The notes under the pieces: generated by a model | Told to the model about the DNA's origin: nothing | The model's database searches: none | Seen by the model: only the letters and a program-made list of their open reading frames with translations | Assembly: GCA_963678675.1 (NCBI GenBank) | Contig: OY783198.1 | Span: 10,984,580 to 11,048,579 of the forward strand | Source of the DNA: Xiphydria camelus | Taxonomy: Eukaryota; Arthropoda; Insecta; Hymenoptera; Xiphydriidae | DNA: 64,000 nucleotides | Direction of reading: 5' to 3' | Position numbers and translations under genes: made by a program | Shown: positions 21,985-33,209 of the stretch, piece after piece | Layout of the letters: every line of letters starts with the position of its first letter | How positions within the stretch are numbered: the first letter of the stretch is position 1

Positions 21985-23328
21985 TTTTAGTGTATTTACC
22001 GTTTTCCACCATTACAACTGTTTTAGTGTATAATCCATTAATAAAATATGTACAATAGATACAAATATTTTATTTATCAGGATTCATTGAATGAATGAAT
22101 GAATGAATTCGTTTATTTATATATCATAATTTGATTAATGTAACTGCGGATAAGCTACATCTTCTAGTCACAAATATGTATGTATAGTATAAATATAATA
22201 ATCATATAAAACGTACTTACATAAGATTTTTAACGAATGATGAAGGGATATCTCACCAGCATACAGTGATAATAGTCACGAGTGAAACACGTTCCCATTA
22301 TGCAAAACGTTATCGGCGTCAATGTCGACATAGATCCTGCGTCATTCAACGTTATCATTGAGGTTCATACGATATTTTATTTGTGTTGTTTGAAAAATAC
22401 ATGTCATTGATTCATTTCAATAAGTTTCATTTTTCATGTAATTATAAGTACGTGTTTTGCTAAAATAATTAAAAACTGTATGAAATATATATAAATAAAA
22501 ATGTAGATATCGTTTCATAAGACCGTTTCACTGTTTACGTCAAAACGGCCTTAAAGTTCGAGGTTTTCTAAATTAAAAAAAAAGGATACATAATAAACTG
22601 GGGATGTGTAAAAAGAGGACATTGAGAGGTATTTTTACATAAACTTAAGAAATCCAAAAACCATTTTTATGGGGCGGTGGTGGGGGTAACTTAAAAAAAA
22701 TTTTTTTCCAGAATTAGTTTTCGATTTATTGCGATTTTACTGAATGTGACCAAACTCCCGCGAGATTCACGACAGAACGCCCGCTGCACGCGTAGGTCCG
22801 CGGCGAAGTATACTCGCAGCCAAGTGTTAACGTCCCCTCTGAATTCTTAAGGTAATACTTATGTTGACTGTAGTAGTTTAAAAATTAATTTAACTTAATT
22901 AGGTAATTATCAGGTCATTACGTCTCTGAAGAGGGTTCGAAGAGGAAGCGAAACGTCAGACGTGAAGTGATTGTTGTTAAAAGTTGTTTGAAATGATAAT
23001 TACCTAATTAAGTTAAATTAATCCCCTCTGAATATCTGACGCGCTCGAATAATTTTTGTCCCCATTTTACTACCCTTCCATACGGCCACCCCCACCATAC
23101 AAACCGGCAGATTAGCATACCTCCGTTATCAGGGATACATGGGGCATATACACTATCAATATCTGACGCGCTCGAGTATTTCCATATGTGACTGTTTTTT
23201 TTTTAACATTTTTGAAAACCTGTAGACGCTCCCCCACCGGTGATAGGGTATACATAATATAACCTTTTTTTCTTTCTACCATTTAATCTTCAAAATCCAA
23301 TAGGTCCTCACGACGCTCGAGTAAATCC
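21985..23328. other. No gene seen; repeats
   Basis: A GAAT microsatellite lies near 22086-22107. The ATCTGACGCGCTCGA motif occurs near 23033 and 23161. A hairpin at 22884-23022 is listed separately. Confidence 0.4.
22884..23022. repeat. Inverted repeat, 29-bp perfect arms
   Basis: ATTAATTTAACTTAATTAGG and following bases at 22884-22912 recur inverted at 22994-23022 around an 81-bp loop containing GAAGAGGAAGCGAAACGTC. Confidence 0.9.
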
Positions 23329-23544
23329 CTATTTAGCATCGTGAGCTCTCCTACTATTAGGTACGCATTCTTCAATTTTTCTAAGGGTGTTTTCGGCCTG
23401 TTCCGCCAACGTTTGAAGCGCTTTATCCACCACGCAATTCTCCAGATCCATTTCGAATATCGCGACGAGTAACGAAAATTCAATGATGCCGAACTTTATA
23501 TCTGGAATCATGTCAGCTGTTTCCCAGTTCGCTTTGGCGAGGAC
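23329..23544 (-). CDS. Probable secreted protein, last exon
   Basis: Acceptor cgtag then GTCCTCGCC. 71 codons and a stop, phase 0 from the exon ending at 24417 (LCVNK then VLAKANW). Helical, with two Cys (ENCVVDKA and KIEECVP). Together with the upstream exon six Cys are spaced through helices, and there are N-glycosylation sequons, as in insect secreted proteins of unknown function (DUF725-like is one possibility, not established). Confidence 0.55.
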   Translation of the reverse strand, partial: VLAKANWETADMIPDIKFGIIEFSLLVAIFEMDLENCVVDKALQTLAEQAENTLRKIEECVPNSRRAHDAK

Positions 23545-24029
23545 CTACGATGTAATGGAAACTTATTAGACGAATGCAACAGTTTATCTTCCATCGGAAG
23601 GCTTATTTAGACATTAAATATGTTTCTTTCCTGGAAATCAGATAAAGAACGCGTCGAAACACTTAATTACTCTTCGGCAAGTAAAACAAATTATTAAATA
23701 TGCGAGCCGATCGACAGCGTACACCAAAACGAGATGCACGGTTCAAAAATACATGATTCGTACCACAGAAATGGTGCACGGTTTATTTTTCATCGAGTAT
23801 ATATGTGTTAGGGAAAAGTTTGCCAAAGTCCATGTCTAATTCTATAAGCTCTCACAGAGATTATAAATAATTTATTTTACATTTCACAAGTTTATAACTC
23901 GTTGAACTTGTGTCAGAAGCTAGTCATGAATGAAAATTTAATTCGGTAATGTGCTTCACTCTATTCTCCTATTCACGTTCTTTCCCCTCGTCCGATTTTC
24001 CCTTTCTCTGGCATAAAAATTATCGGCAA

Positions 24030-24046
24030 CCCCCCCCCCCCCCCCC
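24030..24046. repeat. Poly-C tract (17 C) in the intron
   Basis: Uninterrupted C run; slippage-prone. Confidence 0.95.
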
Positions 24047-24416
24047 TCCTTTTCCTGTAGTCCATTATTTTCCTCTTAAAGTCACTCATTATTAAGTTTC
24101 ACAGTCGAATTTATCTGTTTTATCACAGGCCAGTCGTGATAAAAAAAAAGCGACAACAATCTCCTGCTTTATAAACGCACCTTTGCGCATCTGTGTTGGA
24201 AACATGTTTCGCGGCGAGCATTAATGAATATTATAAGTAAATTGATTCGATCAATATTATATTCCTATTATCGCTCTAAACTCACTAAACAGTTGAATCT
24301 CATCACGATCATCGATAAAGACATTGCCGATTTCTCGACTTTTTTTTAATAGCCGATAAGGAGAGAGCGAGAGGGCAAGGTCCGATGTTATTGAAATAAT
24401 GAGTGAGAAGTTTCAC

Positions 24417-24698
24417 CTTGTTGACACAAAGGAAGGCCTCAGACCCGAATTCTTTTACGTCTTTTGTGCATCCTTGGGAATCATCCTTGATACCGATAAG
24501 TGTGTTGTTGGCTTCGTCGACGGTCAATTCGACAAGAGCGGTGTAGCCGGTAGCTTCCGCGATTTTTTCGAAGAGGCATCTGCTCGCATCCTCGGTAATA
24601 TTGACACTGTCTCTTTTTAAAGTGCGGAAAGGGGCGGTACATTCTGTCACGTTGACACCGTTCGCTTGTTCCGTTAGCTCCGCTATTTTTTCGTTGAC
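24417..24698 (-). CDS. Probable secreted protein, main exon
   Basis: Acceptor gcgtag then GTCAACGAA, donor AAG|GTGAAA; 94 codons, phase 0 at both ends. Contains NVTECTAPFRTLKRD, NITEDASRCLFEKIAEATGY, ANNTLIGIKDDSQGCTKDV and EAFLCVNK: four Cys and three N-x-T sequons, so an extracellular product is likely. Function unknown. Confidence 0.6.
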
Positions 24699-24782
24699 CT
24701 ACGCATAAACGGAGAATTGTCGATGCAACAAAAGTACGTTCAGGTGACGAACATTAATTAATGGAGGCTCTGTGAGAGGCAC

Positions 24783-25013
24783 CTCATCTTTTCCAATATC
24801 TTCTCCACTTTGGAGGAGACAACACCTTCGATAATAAGACCGGACTCAGTAAGTCGTAGAACTTGGTCTGCTAATTTTTCCTTAGCAACCACTACTTCAT
24901 TTTGGACCCTGATTAATAAACTGTCTACGACAGAATCGATCTTCTCTTTTACCTTCGTGAATTTCCTCTTTCAAATTATCTGATCTCTTCGATGAGGGAG
25001 ATAGCTTGAGGTC
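24783..25013 (-). CDS. Probable secreted protein, coiled exon with two compensating frame changes
   Basis: Acceptor tttcag then GACCTC, donor GAG|GTGCCT. The length of 231 nt keeps phase 0. The first about 20 codons read DLKLSPSSKRSDNLKEEIHE; the coiled-coil-like middle (KEKIDSVVDSLLIRVQNEVV, TESGLIIEGVVSSKVEKILE) is in the +1 frame, and the donor is again in the first frame. Either two opposite single-base indels (decay or sequence error) or an unusual splice form. Confidence 0.45.
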
Positions 25014-25169
25014 CTGAAATCACGGAAAAAGCATACATAGATAAAGTGAGAACGGAAGTGTCACAAATTGTTTTTGTATATGTGGACAAAAGAGTCATGA
25101 GGATAGCGAAGATGAAACGAGCAAATGGAAGTAATTAATTGTTTGTCATATTTATTCAAATTTCTTTAC

Positions 25170-25226
25170 CTCGTCGAGATTTACTTCAAGAAGCGAATCC
25201 CCTGGAGAAGGAGATGCCTGCGCGAT
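25170..25226 (-). CDS. Probable secreted protein, small upstream exon
   Basis: Nineteen codons between acceptor ttttcag and donor GAG|GTAAAG, phase 0 (IAQASPSPGDSLLEVNLDE). AQAS resembles a signal-peptide cleavage region. The first exon was not identified with confidence; a hydrophobic N-terminus (MPSLNLVLLVLL) starts at 25912 but has no clear donor. Confidence 0.45.
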
Positions 25227-26072
25227 CTGAAAACAGTAGGAAAAAAGTATACACGAATATATATTATATATATATAAAGTAAGAAAAGATGTATTCGAAA
25301 TATTCTGTGTATATGACAATTGAAGATGTACAGGGATAATGAAAATGAACGAGTAAATGGAACCCGTTGATTGGCTACTTCAGTAACTGAAATATTTTTT
25401 CTTCTTTTCTCTGTGTCTCTAATGTATTTAACTAGGGGGCTCTCCGCCCCCTACTCGCTTCGCTCGTCAACCCCCGGGGGGCTATCACCTCTGCTGTGGT
25501 AGCATTCTGTACAGTCGTTCGTGGCGTTCGTGAAATCGCCCTGAATAACATATAGGCGTTCATCAGGCGGTCCCACGAACGCCTACGAACGACTGTACAG
25601 AATGTACCACTGCGCCGCTATCGCGGCGCTCCCCCAAGCTTTTGCAGCAGCATCACGTCATTGCTGTCTTCTCCATTCAATACATTCTTCTTCTTCTTCT
25701 AAGGTCACTCTATTATTTAGGAGTTAGCCGGTGCCAATAAAAATATATTGAAAGAAATTAAAATGTTCAGAATAGAACCGTATTAGAGTGCCCAATTGTA
25801 AGTGGTACATGTTGAGGTCTGACTGCGGAACTATCAAATCCTTGTCACAGGTCTCAATATAGGATAGAACGTAGCGTAGTAAAACCAATAATACCAAATT
25901 TAGAGAGGGCACGCATGTATATACTACGTTTATAAGCGTTACGTTTTATTAATACAGAGGCCTAGCGCAGCATGTCTGTCAGTTTCCCTTGTCATCCCAC
26001 ACTTGAATATCCAGTCTTATTACCGATAAAAGCTTGAAAGCTAGTTTCACGGTCTTTCCTATTTTGTATATA
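25227..26072. other. No firm gene; upstream region of the secreted-protein gene
   Basis: Contains the palindrome at 25496-25610, a CTT microsatellite near 25683, and the possible signal-peptide ORF noted above. Confidence 0.4.
25496..25610. repeat. Palindromic insertion
   Basis: GTGGTAGCATTCTGTACAGT and on, about 37-bp arms, with TTCGTGGCGTTCGTG against CACGAACGCCTACGAA. Confidence 0.85.
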
Positions 26073-26685
26073 CAGTAGACTTCCAATAGTCCGGCATCCA
26101 ATGGTTCGGAATGTCCGATGGTCCGGCACCAGTATCGATTTTCAAACGATCGCGCCTCTGAGCGGTATCGGCAGGCGGAAAAGGAAGAGAAGAAACAAAT
26201 CAGTTGGGGGGAAGCGGCAGACGCATTAAATAAATTCATAACATTTGCTGGAACAAACTCACGTTATAATTGTGCAGAACTCATTGATTTGTATATTCTA
26301 AGAAATAACTTTTTTTAAAAGAGCTGAATCTAGACAACAAAAAGACATTAGAGATTTTTTAAAATAAATGTCTCATCAGTACATATTATGTACATACGTG
26401 TAAATTTGTAACACATTTTACTGGTTTAATTTGTTGTTAGGTCATTTCATTGTTATGTTATTCAAAATGCAGGAATAAAGGTATGTTTTGGTTTGTATTC
26501 GAGTTTAAATGATTTTCTCAGCATTTCTGGTAGATAACGTTTGCTGTCAAACATCATATTGCAGCTGCATTCACTCTACGACTTATCATTTAATAATCGC
26601 GGAACACATCTCCTGATAATCCGGCATTTTCGGTAATCCAGCACCGGCCGAGGCCCGAACGTGCTGGATTATCGGTAGTCTACTG
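26073..26685. mobile_element. Deleted Tigger-type element
   Basis: Ends CAGTAGACTTCCAATAGTCC and, inverted, CAGTAGACTACCGATAATCC are flanked by TA. A plus-strand frame at 26118-26318 keeps about 40 residues like a Tigger/jerky transposase C-terminus (ISWGEAADALNKFITFAG, LIDLYILRN). The rest of the gene is gone. Confidence 0.75.
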
Positions 26686-27425
26686 TATTAAGGTATTTCA
26701 ATGGTGACAGTCGTATTCAAATTTTTTGCTTCAGGACTTAGTACAACTGATCACAAACTGTATTACGCACGAACGAAACTTTTGAGTAACTCTGTACTCT
26801 GAGCTCCTTGCTACACAGAGACCTCCTGTATACAAATGTATCTCACATATATACACTGCCTGGCCCGATAATCGTGGCAACAGTGCTTCTCTCTCCTTAG
26901 AATACCGCTACGTGCCGTAGTGGGGGCTGCCGCGCCGTGCCACTGGCTATCCCCTCTCCGGTAGCAAAAGTACTACTACTAGTACCTGAGTCCCATAGTC
27001 ACATGAGAGGGCTAAATCAGCTGTGCGCACTGTTGCCACATCACCATTACTCGTCCCCACCACTTTGCAGTTTCAAGAAAAATCTCAGTTTTTAAGTTAT
27101 AATTTCTCTGAAACTATATGGCTCAGCACTTCCAGTTTTTGTGAACATAATCCTACAATATCATTTTATTCGCCGTTAGTTTTTCTTTAACATTGTAAGA
27201 TTGGTTCTGTAGTTATAACTCAAAACGTCACTGAGGTACCGTCTTTCTACATGTTAGCCATTGAAAGTCAGTGTAGAAAATGCTACTTTCAATTAACATT
27301 TTCTTTTAAACTACATGGCTCAGCGTTTTTAAAATTTGGGAATCGATGGGTAATATTTCACTCTTTTGATTGGCAAAATTTCATGAGATTCGTAAGAAAA
27401 ACGCAAAACCATTGAAATACCTCAA
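26686..27425. other. No gene seen
   Basis: Unclassified repeat-like DNA (GATAATCGTGGCAACAGTGC near 26869). Confidence 0.4.
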
Positions 27426-28330
27426 GGGCCGATTCCACCAACTCTGATTAAATGCTTGATTACTTAATCACAATTATATTTAATCGGCGTTCTAATCATG
27501 ATTAACTGCACAATTCGTTCCACCATGAATTTTTAACCCCCGATTATCTAATCATATACCCTCTTCGCAATAAGTTTTGGTTTTGTTGTAACGGTGATTC
27601 TGATTGGTTTATCAACGGAACTTGTAATGGAGTAGGAGGAAAACCTGACGTGATCAACTGACGCGCTGCAAGCCGAGCTGAGTGAGCTGCCGAAATCTCC
27701 AACAGAATTTAAAAAGGAACCAGTTGCATAATACCGGAGAGCAAGCAGGAGTTGTACTCTGGGTGCAATAGCGTGGTTTCTGAAATGTGCACTCCCTTTA
27801 TTCAGTAAAGATACAGAAAATTCTACGCGATTTTTAACGTAATATGATAATGTTGCGATATTTTAAAATAGATTATATATTATTTATAAGAAGTAATTTA
27901 TCTTTCTGTAGCGTGTTGCAAATTATGTACAATTTCCAGAAGCAAAGCTTCAACACTGTCTTTCGATAACCGAAAACGCGTAATGAAATCCAAATCATCC
28001 AAAGTTTGGAAATAATTAATTCGTTCCTTAATTAAATGTGGCCTTCTATCAATTTCGATACCATTTTCATCATCAGATGATGATAAAATATCGTCGTAAA
28101 ATAAATTCATGTCCGATATAGTATTGCACAGCAGTGAAACTTCGACTTTGAGGTTATGTTGATCCACGTTAATCACTGGTTAGGTTCCTAATCGGCCAAA
28201 AATGGCTGATTAAGTTCAACGGTGATTATCTCACTTTAATCATGGTTTAAAAATTGGTGGAACGCAAGAGCATGATTAAATTAAGCTAATCGGGAATTAA
28301 CAATTTAATCAGAGTTGGTGGTTTCGGCCC
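27426..28330 (-). mobile_element. Non-autonomous Harbinger element
   Basis: Ends GGGCCGATTCCACCAACTCT and, inverted, GGGCCGAAACCACCAACTCT, continuing TGATTAAAT in both. Only a 5' transposase exon remains inside. Confidence 0.75.
27898..28176 (-). CDS. Harbinger transposase N-terminal fragment
   Basis: 92 codons; acidic start (DDILSSSDDENGIEID) then DDLDFITRFRLSKDSVEALL, the F-x-RFRLSK motif at the N-terminus of HARBI1-like transposases. No catalytic part is present. Confidence 0.65.
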   Translation of the reverse strand: MINVDQHNLKVEVSLLCNTISDMNLFYDDILSSSDDENGIEIDRRPHLIKERINYFQTLDDLDFITRFRLSKDSVEALLLEIVHNLQHATER

Positions 28331-28493
28331 TAAGTTCCATTAAAATTTTTTCGAGACAGCTAGTCTACGTAAACATGCGCAACACAAACAAGTGAGTCAC
28401 ACTTGAGTAAATCCTCACGATACTTCTTTTTACGCATACTAGAAAACTCGGAACTGCTCTAATGGAACTCAATATACGAGGGTGTATCAAATA

Positions 28494-28740
28494 CCGTATG
28501 TCTGACGGCAAGCGCAACAGGAGCTGTGACCTGAAAATTTGACTTCGGCAGTGTTTGGAGGATGCTCGAGTCACTCATAAACGCTGCTCGCGCAGCGTAA
28601 GGGCGAAAAGTGTCAAAATGTCTGATTTCTCGATAGCTGTCAATTATTTCTTATTTGTGAGTGACTTGAGCACCCTCCAAACACTGCCGAAGTCAAATTT
28701 TAGGTTACAGCTCCTGTTGCGCTTGCCGTCAGACATACGG
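28494..28740. mobile_element. Fold-back element, TA target
   Basis: Arms of about 87 bp (CCGTATGTCTGACGGCAAGC and its complement). The host site can be rebuilt from the mariner right end: ATCAAATATAAACGGG is uninterrupted there, so the TA duplication here is certain. Related element at 41158-41326. Confidence 0.9.
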
Positions 28741-28879
28741 TATAAACGGGACTGATTTTTTTTTAATTACGGAGGGGTCCGTGACCTTGAAGGAGTTGAT
28801 GCGCCGATGACCTGTATCATTAGGGAGAGGGGTAAACCGATCGCAATTCGCTCGAGTCCCTTTAGTATGAAAAGAAACC

Positions 28880-29161
28880 ATGAGCGAAACAGAAGTGCAT
28901 GTCTCCGTGGAGCAACGGATTATAATCAAGTTTTTGGTCAAGGAGGGGGTCAATCCAACTGAAATTTTGCGGCGATTACAGGCAAAGTTCGGGGACAACA
29001 ACAGGTGAAGAATCCGTGTGTTTGCATGGCACAAAGAATTGTCTGGAGGGCGTGAAAAAGTTGAGAAGGAGAGCCATGCTCGCCGCGCAAGGACGAGTGT
29101 AACCGAAGCCAACATTGAGGCGGTCCAAAATCTCATGACGTTCTCCAGGATCGACGCACGA
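28880..29161 (+). pseudogene. mariner transposase, N-terminal part
   Basis: ATG then SVEQRIIIKFLVKEGVNPTE and ILRRLQAKFGD; one stop (NNR*) is followed by RVFAWHKELSGGREKVE and RRARTSVTEANIEAVQNLM. This is the bipartite HTH and linker of mariner transposases. It is cut by the TTAA MITE at 29162. Confidence 0.85.
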
Positions 29162-29165
29162 TTAA

Positions 29166-30016
29166 CCTTTAGAGTCCGGAGAAATTTCATTTAAAATTGA
29201 CTTTCTTTTTAGACGTTAAATTTACAAATAAAATCAATAAATTTCCTATTTGGAGGCCCCGACCTGACTGCTGGTCGATTTATCGACAACCCCCCGACTC
29301 TAGGCAAAGTCCAATAAAAAAAATTTGGCAGGAAAGATTATCGCTCAAGACTTGTTACTCGGGGGCTTCTTGGGTCGCTCATTACGATGCTGATATCCAA
29401 ATCGGTCTATTCTCAAATCCAAGATGGCGAATCCAATGTGACGGATGATGAATTGCAACAATTTTTAGAATTTGAAGATTATGGCCCGAAACTTGTTACT
29501 CGGGGTTTTTTTGGGTCGCTCATTACGATGCTGATATCCAAATTAGTATATTTTCTCATCATCCGAAATATTGGATCCGCCATCTTGGATTTGAGAATAG
29601 ACCGATTTGGACATCAGCATCGTAATGAATGGCCCCGAAAACCCCCGAATAACAAGTTTCAGGCCATAATCTTCAAATTCAATAGATTTCTGGAATTCAT
29701 CATCCGTCACATTGGATTCGCCATCTTGGATTTGAGAATAGATTGATTTGGACATCAGAATCGTAATGAGTGACTCCGAAAACCCTCGAGTAACAACTTT
29801 TAGGAAATAATCTTCAAATTTGTATGAACTTGTGGAATTCATCATCCACCATATTGGATCTGCCATCTTGGATTCAAGGTTATTCAGGGTAAAGGATGGT
29901 TCAAGGAATTTTCACACTATTTTTCCCGTTTAAACACATGAATTATTCCTGAAAAAACATTAATATTAATCGTCCCATAGCCGGTTGATATATCGACTAC
30001 CCCCGGATTATAAAGG
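29166..30016. mobile_element. piggyBac-type TTAA MITE with direct and inverted internal repeats
   Basis: TTAA on both sides (29162-29165, 30017-30020); ends CCTTTAGAGTCCGG and, inverted, CCTTTATAATCCGGG. Inside, 29350-29870 holds about four copies of a roughly 150-bp unit (GCTCATTACGATGCTGATAT, AATCCAAGATGGCGAATCC), two direct then two inverted. These give rise to two spurious opposing ORFs. Confidence 0.8.
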
Positions 30017-30046
30017 TTAATGCGCAATATTATTGTGAATTAAGTA

Positions 30047-32785
30047 GAGGCAGTGGTGGATATTCAGGCCCCTGCGGGTAATATGGGCCCCCTTTGTATC
30101 TAGTCATACAGGCCACGTATTCTAGCGGTGAACACTGTAACTACTAAAGCTTGAAGCTAATAAACACTGCAGAACGCACTGGCGTAGTAGCTGTCATGGC
30201 TGATTGTTTGTGAGTTGTGCAAGTTTTTGTTCCTGAGCAAAAGTTTGAAAGGTAAGAGTTTAAACCAATTTTATCGTATATTCTTTGTAGTATTTGGTAG
30301 AAACATGGTAATATATGTGTTTGGTATATTGTAAAGATTGCGCATATCATTAGATATTGTTATTACGACGCTAAATTAAGTGCTGAGAATGTTTTGTTTT
30401 TCAAGATGGCGGGGGTGGATAAACGGGCCCCTTTCAGTGCCCCATACTTTTGGGGGCCCATATTACAACCACTACATTTTTTTGTTACATTTTATGTTCC
30501 AGATGCCTCGAAAAGTTTTGATACCCCCCAAAAAGACCAAAAGGCAGTCATGGGACAAAGAAAACATGGCCAATGCCTTGACAGCATTAAAAGAAAATAA
30601 GATGGGGTTAAAAAAAGCCGGTAAAATGTTTTCGGTACCACGTTCAACATTACAAAGGCTGTGTCGTATTGAAAAACCCATTGAAGAAGTTGTCAATATT
30701 CAGATGGGACGGCCTACAATTATGTCGCCAGAGCTCGAAAAAGAACTCGTTAAGTACATTTTGATTATGGAGGCAAAGTTTCATGGTTTGACAAGAAACG
30801 ATGTGCGTCGTATGGCTTATCAACTTGCCACACGAAACAACATAGCCCACCCATTTTCTAATGGTGAATTTGCAGGTCGAGCTTGGTTCGACCACTTCAT
30901 GTCACGCCACAAGAAAACATTGTCTATATTGAAACCTTCTGCAACGTCATTCTCACGAGCCAATGGCTTTAACAGACAAGCCGTAGACGCATTTTATAAT
31001 CTCCTGGAAGCTGAGTTTCAGAAACATAACTACCCACCTGATAGAGTGTTTAATGTAGATGAGTCAGGGCTTAGTGTCATACAAAGTAAGATATCCCGAG
31101 TTATTGGCCTGCGGGGGAAAAGACAAGTTGGTGCACTAACTGCAGCAGAAAGAGGGTCCCTCTGGTCACTTGCGTGTTCAGCATGAGTGCATCCGGTATT
31201 TACATCCCGCCAATGCTCATCTTTCCACGAAAGAATATGACAGACACTCTGATGAAAGGTGCTCCACTGGGCTCAATTGGAAGATGTCACCCTTCTGGTT
31301 GGATCCAAACGAATTTATTCACTGAGTGGTTTAACCACTTTGTCTCAAAAACCAAGCCATCAGCAGATTCTCCAATTTTGCTAATTCTAGATGGTCACCA
31401 CACGCACACAAAGAACATTGAGGTCATTGAAATAGCTCGTGAAAATCACGTCACGATCGTTAGTTTGCCTCCTCACACTACACACAAGCTACAGCCTCTG
31501 GACAGAAGCTTTATGGGTCCATTGAAACACTATTACAGTGAAAACATTAGGCAGTGGAATTTACACAGCAACAGGCCATTTGGACCATATGACATTGCCG
31601 AGCTTTTGGGTAATGCTTTTCTTAAATGCCAAACAGGTGAAGTAGCAGCTGGGGGATTTTCCGTCACCGGGATTTTTCCTTTCAATCGACACTTGTTCAG
31701 CGATGTTGACTTCGCTCCTTCAGAAGAAGCTAATGTTGAAGACATTAGTCTGGATGCTTTGAAAGCAAGCAAAGGGCGAACAACACACAAAAAATCGACA
31801 GCTTCTAATGAGCGATCTGCTTCGACACCTTCTACGGCTGCCGTTGCTCCGCCAACATCTAGACCTGCTACAGCTGCTAGGACTAGGGACCTAACGCCAC
31901 CTGCAAAAGACTTGGCAGAAGCTGGGCCTTCAGGGTGATCTTCTTTGATGCCCGTTGTTCATGTATCTCCTCAAGATATACTGCCTATTCCACAACCAAA
32001 GAAGAGAATGACAAACAAAGGCCCTAAACCAATGAAATGTGCTGTCGTTACATCATCACCTTATAAACTTGCTTTAGAAGAGGCAGAGAAAAAAGAAATG
32101 AAAAATTAACTGAAAAAGAAGGAGCTAAAAAGAAAAAGGAAAATGCAGGGAAAAAATCGACCAGTAAAAACCCCAAGCAAAAAAAAATCAATCAAAAGAA
32201 AGTTAAATTTTCCTCATTCATCAGATGATGAAAGGCAAGAAGAAGATTTTGACTCGGGAGAATCCGTCATGGAAGAAGAAGTAGGAGTTTTAGCTCCGAA
32301 TGATGTCGACGCTGTGTGTATGTTCTGTGAAATGCTCTATTCTGAAGACACTAGAGGTGAACTATGGGTGCAGTGCTTGAATTGCGAGATGTGGGCTCAT
32401 AATGAATGTGCTGGGGCTGATAAAGATGCGTATATATGCGACTTTTGTAAATAGACCTAGTTGTGATTTTTTGCTATATTACAATAAAAATGACTAATTA
32501 CATTAACTGTAAAAAATATAATGTTTTTGATACTTATTATGCATTTTTACTTCAAAAACACCCAGGGGCCCATAATACCAGCACACAAAAAAATTTCGAC
32601 AAAATGCAGACTTTCAGTAAAACATTTTTTAAATTTTTTATACGTTTAAAATTAGTTTTAAGAAGGTTAAATAACATGTAAACATTCCAAAGAAGTATTT
32701 CTATTAGTTTCAGGTGGAAATAATAAAAAATAAAAAAGTTATATTAAAAAAATAAAGTGGGGGCCCAAATATCCACCCTTACCTC
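30047..32785 (+). mobile_element. pogo/Tigger-like transposon with PHD-finger transposase, nearly complete
   Basis: TA on both sides; ends GAGGCAGTGGTGGATATT and, inverted, GAGGTAAGGGTGGATATT, continuing into GGCCC. Contains one transposase gene with only a 2-bp frameshift and two stops. It is the youngest-looking autonomous-type element in the window. Confidence 0.85.
30503..32452 (+). pseudogene. pogo-like transposase (DDD) with C-terminal PHD finger
   Basis: The ATG directly follows a ttccag acceptor. Order: psq/HTH (ALTALKENKMGLKKAGKMF, VPRSTLQRL), CENP-B HTH (AGRAWFDHFMSRH), first Asp in VFNVDESG, second in ILLILDGHHTH, third in THKLQPLDR, then a Thr/Ser/Lys-rich linker and a C4HC3 PHD-type finger (CMFCEML, QCLNCEMWAHNECA, YICDFC). 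A CT duplication near 31160 shifts frame after ERGSL; in the second frame TGA (31936) and TAA (32107) interrupt the linker. Known relatives with this domain order are common in insects. Confidence 0.85.
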
Positions 32786-32799
32786 TACTCGATGCCACG

Positions 32800-33060
32800 A
32801 AATTGTCATTTCAAAGGAAAAGGAAGAAGCAATTAGTCAGAAGTATCATTCTTTTGAATGACAAGGCCAGGTCTCATGTGGCCAATGCCACCAGGCAAAA
32901 TTGGATGCATTAGGCTGGGAAGTACTGGAACATCCGCCATATAGTCCCGACTTGTTCAATTGTGACTTCCATGTTTTTGGACCCCTCAAAGAAGCACTTG
33001 GGAACCAATGCTTCGACGACAACGGCTGCAAGAACGTCTGAAGAGTTTCTATGATGATTG
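32800..33060 (+). pseudogene. mariner transposase, C-terminal part
   Basis: Frames give ILLNDKARSHVANATR and LEHPPYSPDLFNCDFHVFG, with shifts between. The two Asp regions of the mariner catalytic domain are recognisable (the first is LND where HDN is usual). It continues the fragment at 28880-29161. Confidence 0.8.
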
Positions 33061-33209
33061 AATAAAAAAGCTCCCAATCCGATGGGAAAAAATGTATTTC
33101 TAGGGCGAGAGATTATGTAGAAAAATAATATACCTATATTTCTAAGCTTAATTAAATAAAGTTAGAATTTTTTACAAAATGAATCCCGTTTATATTTGAT
33201 ACACCCTCG

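Larger units (their letters stand above)
28477..33209 (+). mobile_element. mariner element (internally deleted) with three nested insertions
   Basis: Ends CGAGGGTGTATCAAATA and, inverted, the same, each flanked by TA. Removing the three insertions with their duplications leaves about 0.89 kb against about 1.3 kb for a full mariner, so the copy had already lost the transposase centre. Insertions: 28494-28740 (fold-back), 29166-30016 (TTAA MITE), 30047-32785 (pogo/PHD). Confidence 0.85.

Noticed and set aside
25724..25912. Hydrophobic N-terminus as exon 1 of the secreted-protein gene
   Set aside because: Attractive signal-peptide-like start, but no donor with correct phase could be found, so it was not joined.
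29387..29866. Opposing 107-119-codon ORFs with repeated sequence
   Set aside because: Produced by the direct/inverted repeat array in the TTAA MITE.
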